Shown here in pieces: positions 22,006 through 33,197 of a stretch of 64,000 nucleotides of DNA. Made by a program: the position numbers and the translations under genes. Positions within the stretch are counted from its first letter, which is position 1. Each line of letters starts with the position of its first letter. Source of the stretch: Amylostereum areolatum (taxonomy: Eukaryota > Basidiomycota > Agaricomycetes > Russulales > Stereaceae); assembly GCA_012932865.1 (NCBI GenBank), contig SAXG01000079.1, positions 62,001 through 126,000 of the forward strand. Direction: 5' to 3'. The notes under the pieces are model-generated. The model did not search any database, had not been told where the DNA came from, and worked only from the letters and a program-made list of their open reading frames with translations.

Positions 22006-22410
22006 GCTCGACTTTGCGGGCTGTTTTAGCGCCGTGTTGTAGTAAGGCCAGGCCTTTTCACCTGTTCAGTGAAAACACTGGGTCAGTCTGGTATCAGGCA
22101 TGCAATCGATTGATTCAACAAGGAGCAAACGCAGTAAACGAGTAGATGAAAGAATACATTGAACAACAGGAGACTACGCTGTGTGAGAGACAAGGAAGCT
22201 CCGCAAACTCCCCGTTCAAAGAGGCACTCATTGACACTTGGATGGCACCTTTGTTGGGGACCGCCTACCATCGATGATGTTGTCGGCACTCCGCCGCCGG
22301 GCGACCCACTGGTCTTCGCGCAAAGTGTCATACCGGCCGGTTGGCCACCCGCAGCTACTGTGGCCACATGATCCCTACCGCCACTGCAGCATTGAGGCCG
22401 GCTCCGCGTA
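22006..22410. other. unique spacer before the tandem duplication
   Basis: About 400 bp without recognisable gene, repeat or RNA. It ends where similarity to 26745 onward begins (TGGAGAAACAAGG). Confidence 0.55.
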
Positions 22411-24295
22411 TGGAGAAACAAGGGGCGCAAGGAAAGAAGCGGCCCTTCGTTTCGTCCTCTAGACGTGGCCGTCGACCTCGACGCTGTTCATAGCAGCGTC
22501 GTCGACGAACGCGAGCGGAAATCCTGGGGAACGGACCCCCTGGCCTCCCAAAAGTCGGCGTCCGAGAAGAGTGGAGAACTTACCGTCTTCGTCGATGAAG
22601 GATGTTCTCATTGCCTCGCAACCGACGGTCTCGTCGCCTCGTCCTAGTCTCCTCCTCTTAGCCTGGGCTGAACATAGTGGGCGGAGCGCGTCTGGGGGCG
22701 GCACGCACGTTGTCGTCGCTGTCGACCGAGATGGCATTTCATCGTGTCGTCAAGCCATTTAGTTGTCTGAGTCGGCGCTCATCGTGGTAGATGGCGAACC
22801 AACCCGTCGTCGTCACACGGTTGGCGACCGGTGACATCGTACGGTGGAGACGCTGATCGCGTCGTCGTACTCGTCGTCGTATTCATCTTGCCATGAAGCT
22901 GGGCGTCGACCTCCGCCTCGTCCATGGCTCTCCTCATCGCGAAACTGTAGTCCTCATCCATGTTGACCATCCTCATCCTGGGGCCGAACGAGGCCGTAAT
23001 CTTGCGCATCGAACGACGCTTGACTCGCTCCAGAGTCCCTACGTCCCCCGCATTCCCCTCCAGCGAGTGGCGAAGGCACCGCACCCTCCGGCCGCTCGAT
23101 CCTCTCAATGCACCAAAGCGTGTTTTGTGGCCCCACGCATCCGTTCAGGGCCAATATACGTGCGGAAGAAAAGGACTGGGGAAGGGGATCGAGGGCTGAG
23201 GGCGAGAGGGGAAAATGGACAGAGAGGGTTGGAAAGGAACGAAATCGGGGAGACAGGCGAGGGCGTCGTGGGGGTGTCGAGGAGAGCCGGAGGCGCGCGA
23301 GCAAGGAAGAGGAATAGGTAGAAGTCGAAGAACGAGGAGGCGGAGAGGCCCACGAGGGGGTGGCAGGGAACAGTCGGAGGCACGCTAGAATACGACGTGA
23401 TACAGAGAGGGATGTGGGGGGGGTGGAGGGGAGAAGGGGGCGGGGCGGGCCGGGGAGAAGGCGGGAGAATGGCGGCTGGGAGAAACCGGGGGGGGGAGGG
23501 GGGGGGAGGAGAGGGGGCGGGGAGAGAGAGGGCGGGAGAAGGGGGCGGGGAGAGGGGGCGGGGAGAGGGGGGGCGTAGGGGGGCGGGTGAGAGGGGGGGG
23601 GGGGGGCGAGCCGGGCGGGGAGAGGGGGCAGGGGAGGGGGGGGGGGGGCGGGTGGGGCGGACGGGGAGAATTGGCGGGGCGGGGGGCGGGAGAGGGCGGG
23701 GGAGAAGCGGGGGAGCGGGGGGGAGGTGGGCACAGCCGGCGGGGAGAGGTGTTGTGGAGGGCGGGATAGAGGGGGGGGGGCGGGGGAGACGGGGGTTGGG
23801 GGGGGGCGGAGGGGCGGGGGGGAGAGGATGGAGGGGGGGGGCGGGGAGAGGGGCGGGGCGGGGAGAAAGGGGGGGGGCGGGGGGATGGCGGGGGGGGGGG
23901 GCGGGTGAGAGGGGGGGGTGGGGGGGGGCGGGGAGAGAGAAATGATGGGAACGAGGGACAGAGAGTTAGTTGCTGTAGAGGGGCTGCGCTGGAGAGAAGG
24001 GGCGGTCGGGGTCGGGGTATCGATATGGCCAGACGAATCTTGAGAATGAAGGCCACGCGGAGACAGCGAGGGGGGCCAGGATCACTGCAGCTTCGGCTAG
24101 CGTGGAGCGAGGAGAGCTGCCTGGCTTCTCTAAACGCCATCGCAACACGTCAGTCTAAGCCCCAAACCCCAAAAAAGACGACGAGCGACAGGCGACTTAC
24201 CCGTTCGAGCTCTTCATAGGCTGTGAATCATTGTATCCTTCGAGGCGTATCGATTGTTAGGAACGCGAGTCAAGTCTGTAGGGCCGGCCCGACAT
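22411..24295 (-). pseudogene. copy A of the acidic Pro/Ser-rich orphan gene (degraded)
   Basis: The start codon (24295) and the exon 1/intron layout of copy B are recognisable, but an extra G in GGGCCGGCCC shifts the frame after four codons. The exon 2 start keeps EARQLS and LAEAAVILAPLAV. Downstream, pieces of the DEDGKFSTLLG block and the acidic stretch can be found in changing frames. The 3' quarter of the gene is missing at the left boundary. It cannot be translated as assembled. Confidence 0.8.
23402..23942 (+). repeat. G-rich minisatellite expansion (GGGGGCGGGGAGAG type)
   Basis: About 540 bp of almost pure purine plus strand, made of short G-runs separated by CGGG, AGA and GAGA. At the matching point of copy B (about 27730-27752) there is only a single GATGGGGGCGGGGAGAATG unit. 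The complementary strand gives spurious proline-rich open frames. Many G-runs of three or more could form quadruplexes. Confidence 0.9.
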
Positions 24296-25995
24296 TGTGT
24301 GGGTCGATGGGGGATGGAAAATGTACTGTGTGATGTGGTGGGAGGAAGAGAATGGGGGGGAGGGAATGCGTTTGGAACGACGCACGTGCCCCCCCGCCCC
24401 GGGTTGAACAGAGGGAAGACAATGCCAGAGACATCCAGGGACGGACGGACACGTCTGTTAACTCCGCCTTGGTGGTTGTCCAAGGGAAAGAAGAAAAAGT
24501 GGCGGGTCCCTCCGCTGAACAAAAGGGAGGAGGGGAGAAAAGAAAAGAGTAGATTGGGTTCGAAAAATTCGTTTGGGGGATGTCACTGAGGTTGTTCCGC
24601 TCTCACTTTTAGTCACAAGTGTCCCGTCCGCGCACCGTATTTGTGCTCAGAATGGGGCGAGTTGCGCGGGCAGGACGTACCATCTACGAGAGGGACTCGC
24701 GGCAGGGGGGACGTCCTCTCCTCCTCTGTGCCTGGAAGTTTCAAATGCGACGAGGACCTACCAGCTACGCCGAACGCCTCGAGGGAGACCCGCGCCCGAA
24801 ATCTAAAATTCGTCGTCCGCCGTCCCCGCTTCCTTAACACAGGATCGCCTCCACACGTTCGTGCACGCGTCCACGAGGATGGAGGACCATGCACCCTCCA
24901 TCGCAAGAGTCTCGGACGCTGGGACGTCTGACATCCGTCCGCAAAGCCGACACAGAAAGCAGGGCCTGACCAGTTTCCCCATATTCCCAAAAGCGAGAGT
25001 GCGCATCCCAACGCTATCTCGCATTGGCAAGGCCGGCACGGTCGATGTCTCGAAGCTGCGTTCGTGAGAGAAAACGGATGCCTATGGACCTGCTCTGCCT
25101 CCAATCGTCGCCTCGTCCATAGTCCCGGATCGCCTCGCGTCGAGCCGCCCCGGTCTTTATCTCCCACGCCCGACCTCTGACTTTTCCATCCATCAGTTAC
25201 CGCGCGCCCATTGCCTTGCGACGACGAGCTGCGACATCCGTCCACACCCCCCAAACGAACGGCGACGACATCGCCTGCGGCTGCCGGCACGCGCATGGCA
25301 TGTCCCAGCATGACGGTAGGCCGCGGCTCTTTCTATGCTGGGTCCATTCTGACCCTTGCCCGATAACGAGCACATGCGCATCCTCGGTCGTTCTTTCTAC
25401 CCAGTGCCCGTCACCCAACTGATCGCAGATACACACACACCTCTGTCGCCCACCTCGTCCAAGCGATCGCATATACCGGATCCGACGCTCCCTTGACGAC
25501 ACCACGCCACCGATAACAAGCGTGTTCGCACTTCCGGGGATATCTTGACCTGCCCTCGTGTATAGGAAGTTCCATCCCCTACGGTAACGGGCGGTGGGTC
25601 CCTCCAACACTACACAACCGGACTGGCATTACTGGATTAGGACTTATCTCAAGCAAGTTGCGACCACAGAACAGCAGAGACCAAGTTCCCGTCCATCCCG
25701 TCGGGTCCGAAATCGAGATTCCCGGAGACCATGAGCAGGAAGGGGGTGTATCACCGCTCCTGCTCCCGATTTTACCGCGACACCATATGCGACGCGCCTT
25801 CCGACCCAAACGTAGAAGATTCGACTTAGAACAAGGATTAGGGTCGGATCCGGGTCGTCGAGAAAGAAGAAAATATGGGTGAGCCGCGAGGGACAGGGGA
25901 GGGCGTGGATCGTCGGACGGGCTCGGGACCGGGTGGGCGCGGGGGGTACGGAGGGACTTAGCGGTGTTGGAGGAGGAGAGGAGAGTTCAGGAGGT

Positions 25996-28100
25996 TTAAA
26001 TGTCGAACGGGTCGGGTGTGCGCGGACGAGCGGCGCGGCGCGTGCGGGGCGCAGGAGCGAACGCGAAGCGCTCGATCTCGTCATCTTGGCCGCGGGCGAC
26101 GGGCGGGAGACCGCGGCGAGGCGCGACGTTGCGTCTGAGGGTGTGCACGCGCCACTCGTCGGCGGGGGGAGTCGCCCACCTGTCGGCCTCCGCAGACAGC
26201 GCAAGGTCGCGCTGGAGCGTTGCGTGGTCACGGCGCGGTCCGAGAGGGGTGCGGGGCGCGGGCTGGGAGAAGGAAGGAGGCTCGAGGTCGAAGTCTGAGT
26301 CTGAATCGGAGACTTCGATGAGGGGTGAGTGGGATGGGCGGGGAGGATGGGCGGACGGAGTCTGGGGAAGACGCGGGGCGATGGGGAGGGAGTAATGGCG
26401 GCGGAGACCGGGGGAGGCCTGAGGGGGAGAGCGGCCTTTGTACGAGGGTGGGCGACTGCTGCCCGTGGATGCGTCAGATTCGGAGTCAGAGACGTTGGCC
26501 ATGAATGCGTCGCCTCGCTCGTACATAAACGGCGTTCTGGGCAGGCGACGGTTCAAAGAGATGGCCTCGCGGCGCTGGAAGGGGACGCTGGAGGTAAGGG
26601 GTCCCACTCGAACCGGAATGCGGCCAGCCATCGGCATATCCTCGTCCTCGTCCTCATCTTCGTCTGCCGAGTCGATCTCGATAACGTCCGACTCCACGTC
26701 GTTGTATTCCGCCAGCACCCCGAGCGGGATCCTTGGGAACGGCCTGGAGAAACAAGGGGCGCCAAGGGGAGAAGCGGCCCCTTCGTTTTCGTCCTCGTAG
26801 ACGTTGGCGTCGACCTCGAACGCATGTTCATCCGCATCGTCGTCCGACAGAACCGCGAGAGGAATCCTGGGGAACGACCTGGCCTCCCAAAAGTCGGGCG
26901 TCCCGAGAAGAGTGGAGAACTTCCCGTCTTCGTCGATGAAGATTGTTCTCATTGCCCTCGAACGCGTTCTCGTCGCCCTCGTCCTCGTCTTCCTCTTCGT
27001 CCTGGGCTTGAACATAGCTGGGCGAGCGCGTCTGTGGCGGCACGTTGTCGTCGCTGTCGACCGAGATGGCATCCTCGTAGTCGTCAGCATAGTTGTCCTG
27101 AAGTCGGCGCTCATCGTGGTAGATGGCGAACCCAACCCCGTCGTCGTCACCGGTGGCTGACCCGGTGACCTCGCTACCGGTGGAGACGCTGATCGCGTCG
27201 TCGTACTCGTCGTCGTATTCATCTTGCCACTGAAGCTGGGCGTCGACCTCCGCCTCGTCCATGGCCTCCTCATCCGCGTAACTGTAGTCCTCATCCATGT
27301 TGACATCCTCATCCTGGCCGAACGAGCCGTAATCTTGCGCATCGAACGACGCTTGACTCGCTCCAGAGTCCCCTACCGTCCCCGCATCCCCTCCAGCGAG
27401 TGGCTGAGGCACCGCACCCTCCGGCCGCTCGATCCTCTTCAATGCCCCAAAGCGGCCCCACGCATCCGATTCAGGGCCACTATACGTGGGAAAGAAGGAC
27501 TGGGGAGGGGTGCGAGGGCGAGAGGGGGAAAATGGGAAAGAGAAGGGGTTGGAAAGGACGAAATCGGGACAGGCGATGGGGCGTCGTGGGGGGTGTCGAG
27601 GAAGGAGCCGGAGGCGCGCGAGCCCAGCGAAGATGAATAGGTAGAAGTCGAAGAACGAGGAGGCGGAGAGGCCCACGAGGGGGTGGCAGGGACGTCGGAG
27701 GCAACGCTAGAATACGACGTAGATACAGAGAGGGATGGGGGCGGGGAGAATGATGGGAACGAGGACAGAGAGTTAGTTGCTGTAGAGGGGCTTGCGCTTG
27801 GAGAGGAGGGGCGGGTCGGGGTCGGGGTAGTCGATATGGCCAGACGATCTTGAGAATGAAGGCCACCGCGGCGACGAGCGAGGGGGGCCAGGATCACTGC
27901 AGCTTCGGCTAGCGTGGAGCGAGAGAGCTGCCTGGCATTCTAAACGCCATCGCAACCCGTCAGTCTGAAGCCCAACCCCCAAAGACGACGAGCGACAGGC
28001 GACTTACCCGTTCGAGCTCTTCATAGGCGTGCATCATTGTATCCTTCGAGGCGTATCGATTGTTAGGAACGCGAGTCAAGTCTGTAGGGCGGCCCGACAT
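25996..28100 (-). pseudogene. copy B of the acidic Pro/Ser-rich orphan gene (frame interrupted at least twice)
   Basis: Exon 1 is 28100-28008 (31 codons, MSGRPTDLTRVPNNRYASKD...). A 68-bp GTAAGT...TTTAG intron (28007-27940) follows, and exon 2 continues in frame with NARQLSRSTLAEAAVILAPL, then a Ser/Thr/Pro-rich region (FSPPPSLSVSTSYSSVASD). One frame change near 27570-27590 leads to FFPTYSGPESDAWGRFGALK and a strongly acidic stretch. A second at about 26945 leads to IFIDEDGKFSTLLGTPDF and the C-terminus, with WATPPADEWRVHTLRRNVAP and DEIERFAFAP, stop at 25996. No domain is recognised, but the conserved blocks recur in the 56-58 kb gene. The breaks may be sequencing errors in homopolymers rather than true mutations, because copies A and B disagree at several of them. 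Confidence 0.75.
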
Positions 28101-29710
28101 TGTGTGGGTCGATGGGGGATGGAAAATAGATACTGTGTGATGTGGTGGGAGGAAGAGAATGGGGGGAGGGAATGAGTTGGAACGCCGCACGTGCCCGGTT
28201 GAACAGAGGGAAGACAATGCCAGAGACCTCCGGGACGGACGGACGTCTGTTCAACTCCGCCCTTTGTGGTGTCCCAAGGGAAAGAAAGAAAAGTGGCGGG
28301 TCCCTCCGACTGAAAAACGGGAGGAGGGAGAAAAGAAAGAGTAAGATTGGGTTCGAAAATTCGTTTGGGGGATGTCCTGCCGGTGTTCCGGCTCTCACTT
28401 TTAGTCACAAGTGTCCCGTCCGCGCCCGTATGTCTCAGAATGGGGCGAGTTGAAGCGGGCAGACGTCCATCTACGAGAGACTCGCCGGCAGAGGGGGACG
28501 TCCTCTCTCCTCTTGTGCCTGGAAGTTCAACTGCGACGAGACCTCCCAGCCCGAACGCCTCGAGGGAGACCCGCGCCCGAAAATCTAAAATTTCGTCGTC
28601 AGCCGTCCGCTTCCTTAACACAGGATCGCCTCCACGTTCGTTGCACGGTCCACGAGAGACCATGCACCCGTCCATCGCAAGATCTCGACGCGGACGTCTG
28701 CACGTCCGCAACGCCGACACAGAAGCAGGGCCTGACCACGTTTCCCCATATTCCCAAAGCGAGCGTGCGCATCCAAAGCTATCTCCGCATATGGCAAGGC
28801 CGGCACGAGTCGATGTCTCGCAAGCTGCGTTCGTAGAAACGGATCGCTATGGACCTGCTCTGCTCCAAATCGTCGCCTCAGTCCATCGTCCCGGATCGCC
28901 TCCGTCTAGCCGCCGTCTTTATCTCCCCACGCCCGACCTGACTTTCCATCCATCAGTTACCGCGCGCCCATGCCTTGCGACGACGCTGCCGACATCCGTC
29001 CACACCCCCAACGGAACGGCGACGACATCGCCTGCGGCTTCCGGCACCGCGCATGGCATGTCCCGCATGACGGTAGGCCGCGCTCTTCTCTGCTGGGTCC
29101 ATCTCGACCCTTGCCTCGATGAACGAGCACACTGCGCATCCTCGGTCGTCTTTCTACCCAGTGCCCGTCAACCCAAACTGATCGCAGATACACACCCACC
29201 TCTGTCGCCCACCTCGTCCAATCGATCGCATATACCGGATCCGACGCTCCCTCTGACGCACCACGCCAAGATAACAGCGTGTTCGCACTTCCGGGGATAT
29301 CTTGACCTGCGCCTCGTGGTATTCGAAGTTCCTCCCCTCCGAACGGGCGGGGTCCCTCCACACTACACAACCGACTGGCATCCTGGATTCGGATATCTCA
29401 GAGCAAGTGCGACACAGCACAGCAGAGACCAAGTCCCGTCCATCCCGTCGGGTCCGAAATCGAGATTCCGAGACCATGAGCAGCAGGGGGTGTATCACGC
29501 TCCTGCTCCCGATTTTCCCGCGACACATATGCGACGCGCCTTCCGACCCAAACGTAGATTCGACTTCGAAACACAGGATTGAGGGTCGGATCCGGGTCGT
29601 CCGAGAAAATATGGGGAGCAGGAGGGACGGGGAGCGGATCGTCGGACGGGCTCGGGACCGGGTGGCGCGGGGGTACGGAGGGACTTAGCGGTGTGGAGGA
29701 GAGTTTAAAT
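26745..29710 (-). repeat. right copy (B) of the 3-kb tandem duplication
   Basis: Partner of 22411-25990. It includes most of the orphan gene and about 1.6 kb upstream of its start (28101-29710). That upstream part has no feature I can support; a 411-codon open frame on the plus strand is destroyed in copy A and looks like chance. Confidence 0.9.
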
Positions 29711-29715
29711 GAACG

Positions 29716-30026
29716 CGCCATAGACGGACCGCTCTCTTGTACCGAGAGCAACGCTGTTGAACCAGAACGAGCCTGCGTACGCCCGCGTTTCCTTTGAAGT
29801 TCGAATTGTGAAAATTTCAGAAGCGCAGGATGCGACCACAGACGTACGTGCGGGTGTTTCTTAGACTCCGCGGTCTGCAGGTCGTGGCGAGCGGTTCTAG
29901 AATTATTTTGATTCGGGCGACGTGGCTTTGAGCATTGTGGCTTTTCGTATTTTTTTCGGTAAGTTGGGGGATGGAGATACAACGACGTGGCGTGAGCCGC
30001 CGCACCGTGAACGAGCGCCAAGGAAA
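29716..30026. other. unique sequence right of the duplication
   Basis: Similarity between the copies stops at TTTAAATG (about 29710). This stretch has no clear coding or repeat content. Confidence 0.5.
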
Positions 30027-30397
30027 ATGCCTAGCGTGGGATTCCTACTACTTCCTCTTCACGACCGTCGACCACCATCGATCATTGTTCGTCCTTGCAC
30101 CCAGCTCATTCTATTCAGCCATGTATACGCACTCCCCCCTTGCCTCTACACCCAAGGGCCCTTTCCCTACTGGTCTGCTCTGCTTAAGCAACAGAAGACG
30201 GCGTTGATGCGGTACCGTTCCATGCAAATGAGTGACGACGAAGGGGGTTTCGAGACTGGCTTGCATGGCTTAGGGGACATCAGGGACGAGGGTGTTTCCG
30301 TTGTGGAAGGTGCGTATCCTTCTGTATCCTTAGACTTACGAATCGACACCCTTTCTGACCACACGCACCTCTAGAGGCTGTCATGAACCTCCATTGA
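30027..30397 (+). CDS. possible small two-exon gene, unknown
   Basis: Joining 30027-30309 and 30375-30397 removes a 65-bp GTGCGT...CTCTAG intron and gives about 101 residues. It includes QQKTALMRYRSMQMSDDEGG and ends VVEEAVMNLH. The splice is plausible and the C-terminal part looks protein-like, but no family is recognised and the start is arbitrary. The overlapping minus-strand frames are not better. Treat as a candidate only. Confidence 0.3.
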
Positions 30398-30830
30398 CGA
30401 CTATGCACCCATGTCGAATACTCAGGCCAAGTCCGTGGTATGTTTCGAGGAGTCGATCCCAAGATCCTCGTCATCGATAGAGTCGGTACCTGCCGCCAGC
30501 CAGTCGACACTTGGATATCCTCTGCGCACAAAAATGCACAAGCACAAGCACGAACCCTTGATCCCCCGAGTTCGTCCAGCCCGGTTACTCCCTTCTTCTG
30601 GTGGTCTCCTATATTCGTTGCGCACATAGTTTGGCTAGCTCTGGTGGCACAGTTCAGTATCGGTTGCAGACTCACGGCCGCAAGTTCGAAAAAGCCTGGA
30701 TGTATATTTGTGATACAAATGACAATTGCTTCTGTCCCCACGCGTAACTTGCACCCTCCGCCTACACTCAACCTCGTATTCCTAACAGACGCTCTCATGA
30801 AGCCCTATGAGCGATAATTACCACCGTCAG

Positions 30831-32737
30831 TCAGCCGAAGACATCGAACGGAAGAATCGACCGCACCGTATTATAAACGATACGTAAACAACCTTCACGC
30901 GAACCGACTCGGGAGACCGCGACGCTCCACTGCAACATGGCCTGCGAGCTCGTCGATGACCTCCGGCTTGTATGTGCAATCCGAGACGTAACCTTCTCCA
31001 GCGGGGTATACTGCCTCTGCCTTTTAGCTACGATTTCCACAGGAAGCAAGTCGTTTGCGTCCAGGGGTTTCGTTGAAGGCATCGCTATCCGCATGTTGCA
31101 GAATGTCAACGTTTTGAGGTGAGGAAGGGCAGGAGTTCCATCGATGGGCGCGACCAAGGCTCGGGAGATGTGCGGATCCAGCCAACCCTGCAAGACCAAG
31201 TGCGGGAGTGTAGAGGGTATGTATGACGCGAAGTTCGCGGCTGTTGGTGGGGTCCAGATAGGATGAGCGCAGAGGATGAGTGCGTCTGCTTTGTCTAAGG
31301 GAAGAGCCCGTATCGCCTGAGTGAGTACCGTGTAGAAACGCTCCGTGCTCTCCTCTGTACTGGCACAGAAAAATCCTCCAATGCGAGGAAAATGCGTTGT
31401 AGAGGAATCCGTGAGATCGCGCATGTTCTTGACAAGCACCGGCCAAGCCTGAACGCGGACGTCGAACCTGCGATTCAAGCTGCCGCCGCCGCCGCCACTG
31501 CTGATGAAGCGGAGGACGTGGACGTGCGACGGTGTGTCGTCTATGACTCGGATTCGCATGTGGCGGGATAGTGAATCTATGGAGTAGATGATGTCTTGGT
31601 CCGTTGCCTCCGACACGACGAAGTGGGGCGTTCATCTCCTCGAGGGTTGGGGCTTCGATACGATGGACCAGGGCAGCGCAATCTCTTGCCAGACCTTGCA
31701 GCTCCACGGTTTTTAGGTTCGGAAACTTGACCCGCCGGTCGGCCGCTGGATAAAGGCGGTAGGAAGGGAGACATGCGACGAGGCAAAGATGATTCAAGCC
31801 TGGCATGCTCTCTAAGAAGTCGTAGAATGAGTGATAATCCGGCTGCAGGGAGGACAGGGGGGCGGTGATGAGCTCCTGGGGAATTCCAATACATAAGCGA
31901 TCCAAGTTTCTGAACGCGAGCGAATTCCAAGGCGGGACGACGCAGTCCAAGTTCAAACTGCGAAGGCGGGGAGCATGTCCAGCAAACATGTTCGGAGGAA
32001 GGCTGACCACGTCGGCGTTGGAAGAGTCCATTTCCCAATCGAACGATTCTAGGAGAGGAGCTGGGGAGGTACATGCGGTGACGATCTTCTCTGTGGCATG
32101 GCGATCTTCGATGCCCGATATTTCCTTGAGGTGTGACAGGTGCTGGGAGAGGATGGCCCTGTGGTGTTCCACTGAGTCGCCTTCATCGATTACGTAGGTA
32201 GCGGGGGAATTTCGAGCGCGAGTGAACATTTCTGTGGCCCAACTCTCGCTGAGTCGGCAATTGATATTGGACCAGAGAATCGCGGTAGAGAGTGCAACCT
32301 GTCTCCACCGCCGACATACATGTGTTACGACGATCCATCCTAGGTTGTTGGGGGACGCATCGGCAGGTTCCGGTTCTTGATTAGTAGAGCTCTGCTCTTC
32401 TCCAGGACACCAATCGACGCACAGGAGGCCAAAGATATGGGACAAAAGCTCCGCAGGAATGCGGCACGCCGGCCTGAGCGCGTTTTCTGCGGTGCAACAG
32501 GGCCTTGCGGACAATGTCGACGGACTGTAGTTCGCGTTCAAGTATGACGCTCTCCGTATCATCGTGACCTTGACCTGTCCTAGCCGCGAGCGCGTCCTGA
32601 AGCTTTTGATGAGCGAACGACAGCCATAGTTCATCGCCAGCCTGAGAGGTGGTACTAGAATTGTTTTGGATAATGAGCCTACCGAGTGTGAGATCTTCAG
32701 AAGGAGTGCAATAGGAGGATAAGTCATACCTCGACAT
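30831..32737 (-). CDS. F-box/LRR-like protein, two frameshifts
   Basis: F-box proteins recruit substrates to SCF ubiquitin ligases. The N-terminal helix ILERELQSVDIVRKALLHR is followed by the F-box (CRIPAELLSHIFGLLCVDW, then GWIVVTHVCRRWRQVALSTA) and a long leucine-rich C-terminal half (FAGHAPRLRSLNLD, MPGLNHLCL, VKFPNLKTVELQGLA, ALPHLKTLTF). Relative to the paralogue at 60.4-62.15 kb the frame changes twice by one base: near 32490 (AAAA run between LLHR and ENALRP) and near 31620 (before VSEATDQDI). Start chosen at MSRYDLSS (32737); 34 codons further upstream are also open. The breaks may be sequencing errors or early decay. The C-terminal 50 residues differ from the paralogue and may reflect another shift. 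Confidence 0.85.
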
Positions 32738-32839
32738 CGATGGCCCGTCTTTCCCGTCGGAAGTTGGGGGGCTCGTCACTTGGTCGCATGGTGGAGTACT
32801 TATACATAGGACTTTTCTTCTTCTTGCCACCGCGTCCAA

Positions 32840-33197
32840 CTGGGGCTGGCCAGTGCCACAGGTGAGCCCGGTGCCGCCTTCATGCGACGCGGTGGCGATC
32901 CAGGTCGCGCGCAGTGACTAAACAGTAAACGGGCGTGGCGGCGTACTTGGAGCTCACGCGCTCACGTGGGCCCAACGCGAGTCTACGCAGCGACGTCGCC
33001 GGGCGGTGATGGACAATGATGTATGTATAAGTAAAAAATGCGCGGTATAATGATGCAGGAGAGGTACAAAAGTTGTGGTACATGATAATGGATGATACAG
33101 TGGCGAACCGTCCGAAGTACTTAAGTGAGAACCAAAGGGTAAAATGCTAGAGAGAATACTATCAACATGAAACGCGATCAATCAAGCGCAAAACCTC
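32840..33197. other. intergenic region between two minus-strand genes
   Basis: It contains the 3' end of the 33.2-34.4 kb gene's transcription unit and the upstream region of the F-box gene. AT-rich TATGTATAAGTAAAAAATGC lies near 33020. No gene is seen. Confidence 0.5.

Larger units (their letters stand above)
22411..25990 (-). repeat. left copy (A) of a 3-kb tandem duplication
   Basis: Collinear with 26745-29710 and ending at the shared TTTAAATG. Differences are scattered 1-3 nt insertions and deletions, many in homopolymers, with fewer substitutions, plus one 0.5-kb G-rich expansion. Copy A lacks the part matching 25996-26744. Its region 24296-25990 corresponds to the upstream flank of the gene in copy B and shows no coding character. 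The pattern suggests either an unpolished long-read duplicate or a decaying paralogue. Confidence 0.9.

Noticed and set aside
23385..24140. Proline-rich 'extensin-like' open frame on the minus strand
   Set aside because: It is the complement of the G-rich expansion; no frame is preserved in copy B.
28347..29582. 411-codon plus-strand open frame in copy B
   Set aside because: The collinear region in copy A is broken throughout, it has no motif, and the minus strand is equally open; best explained by GC-rich chance.
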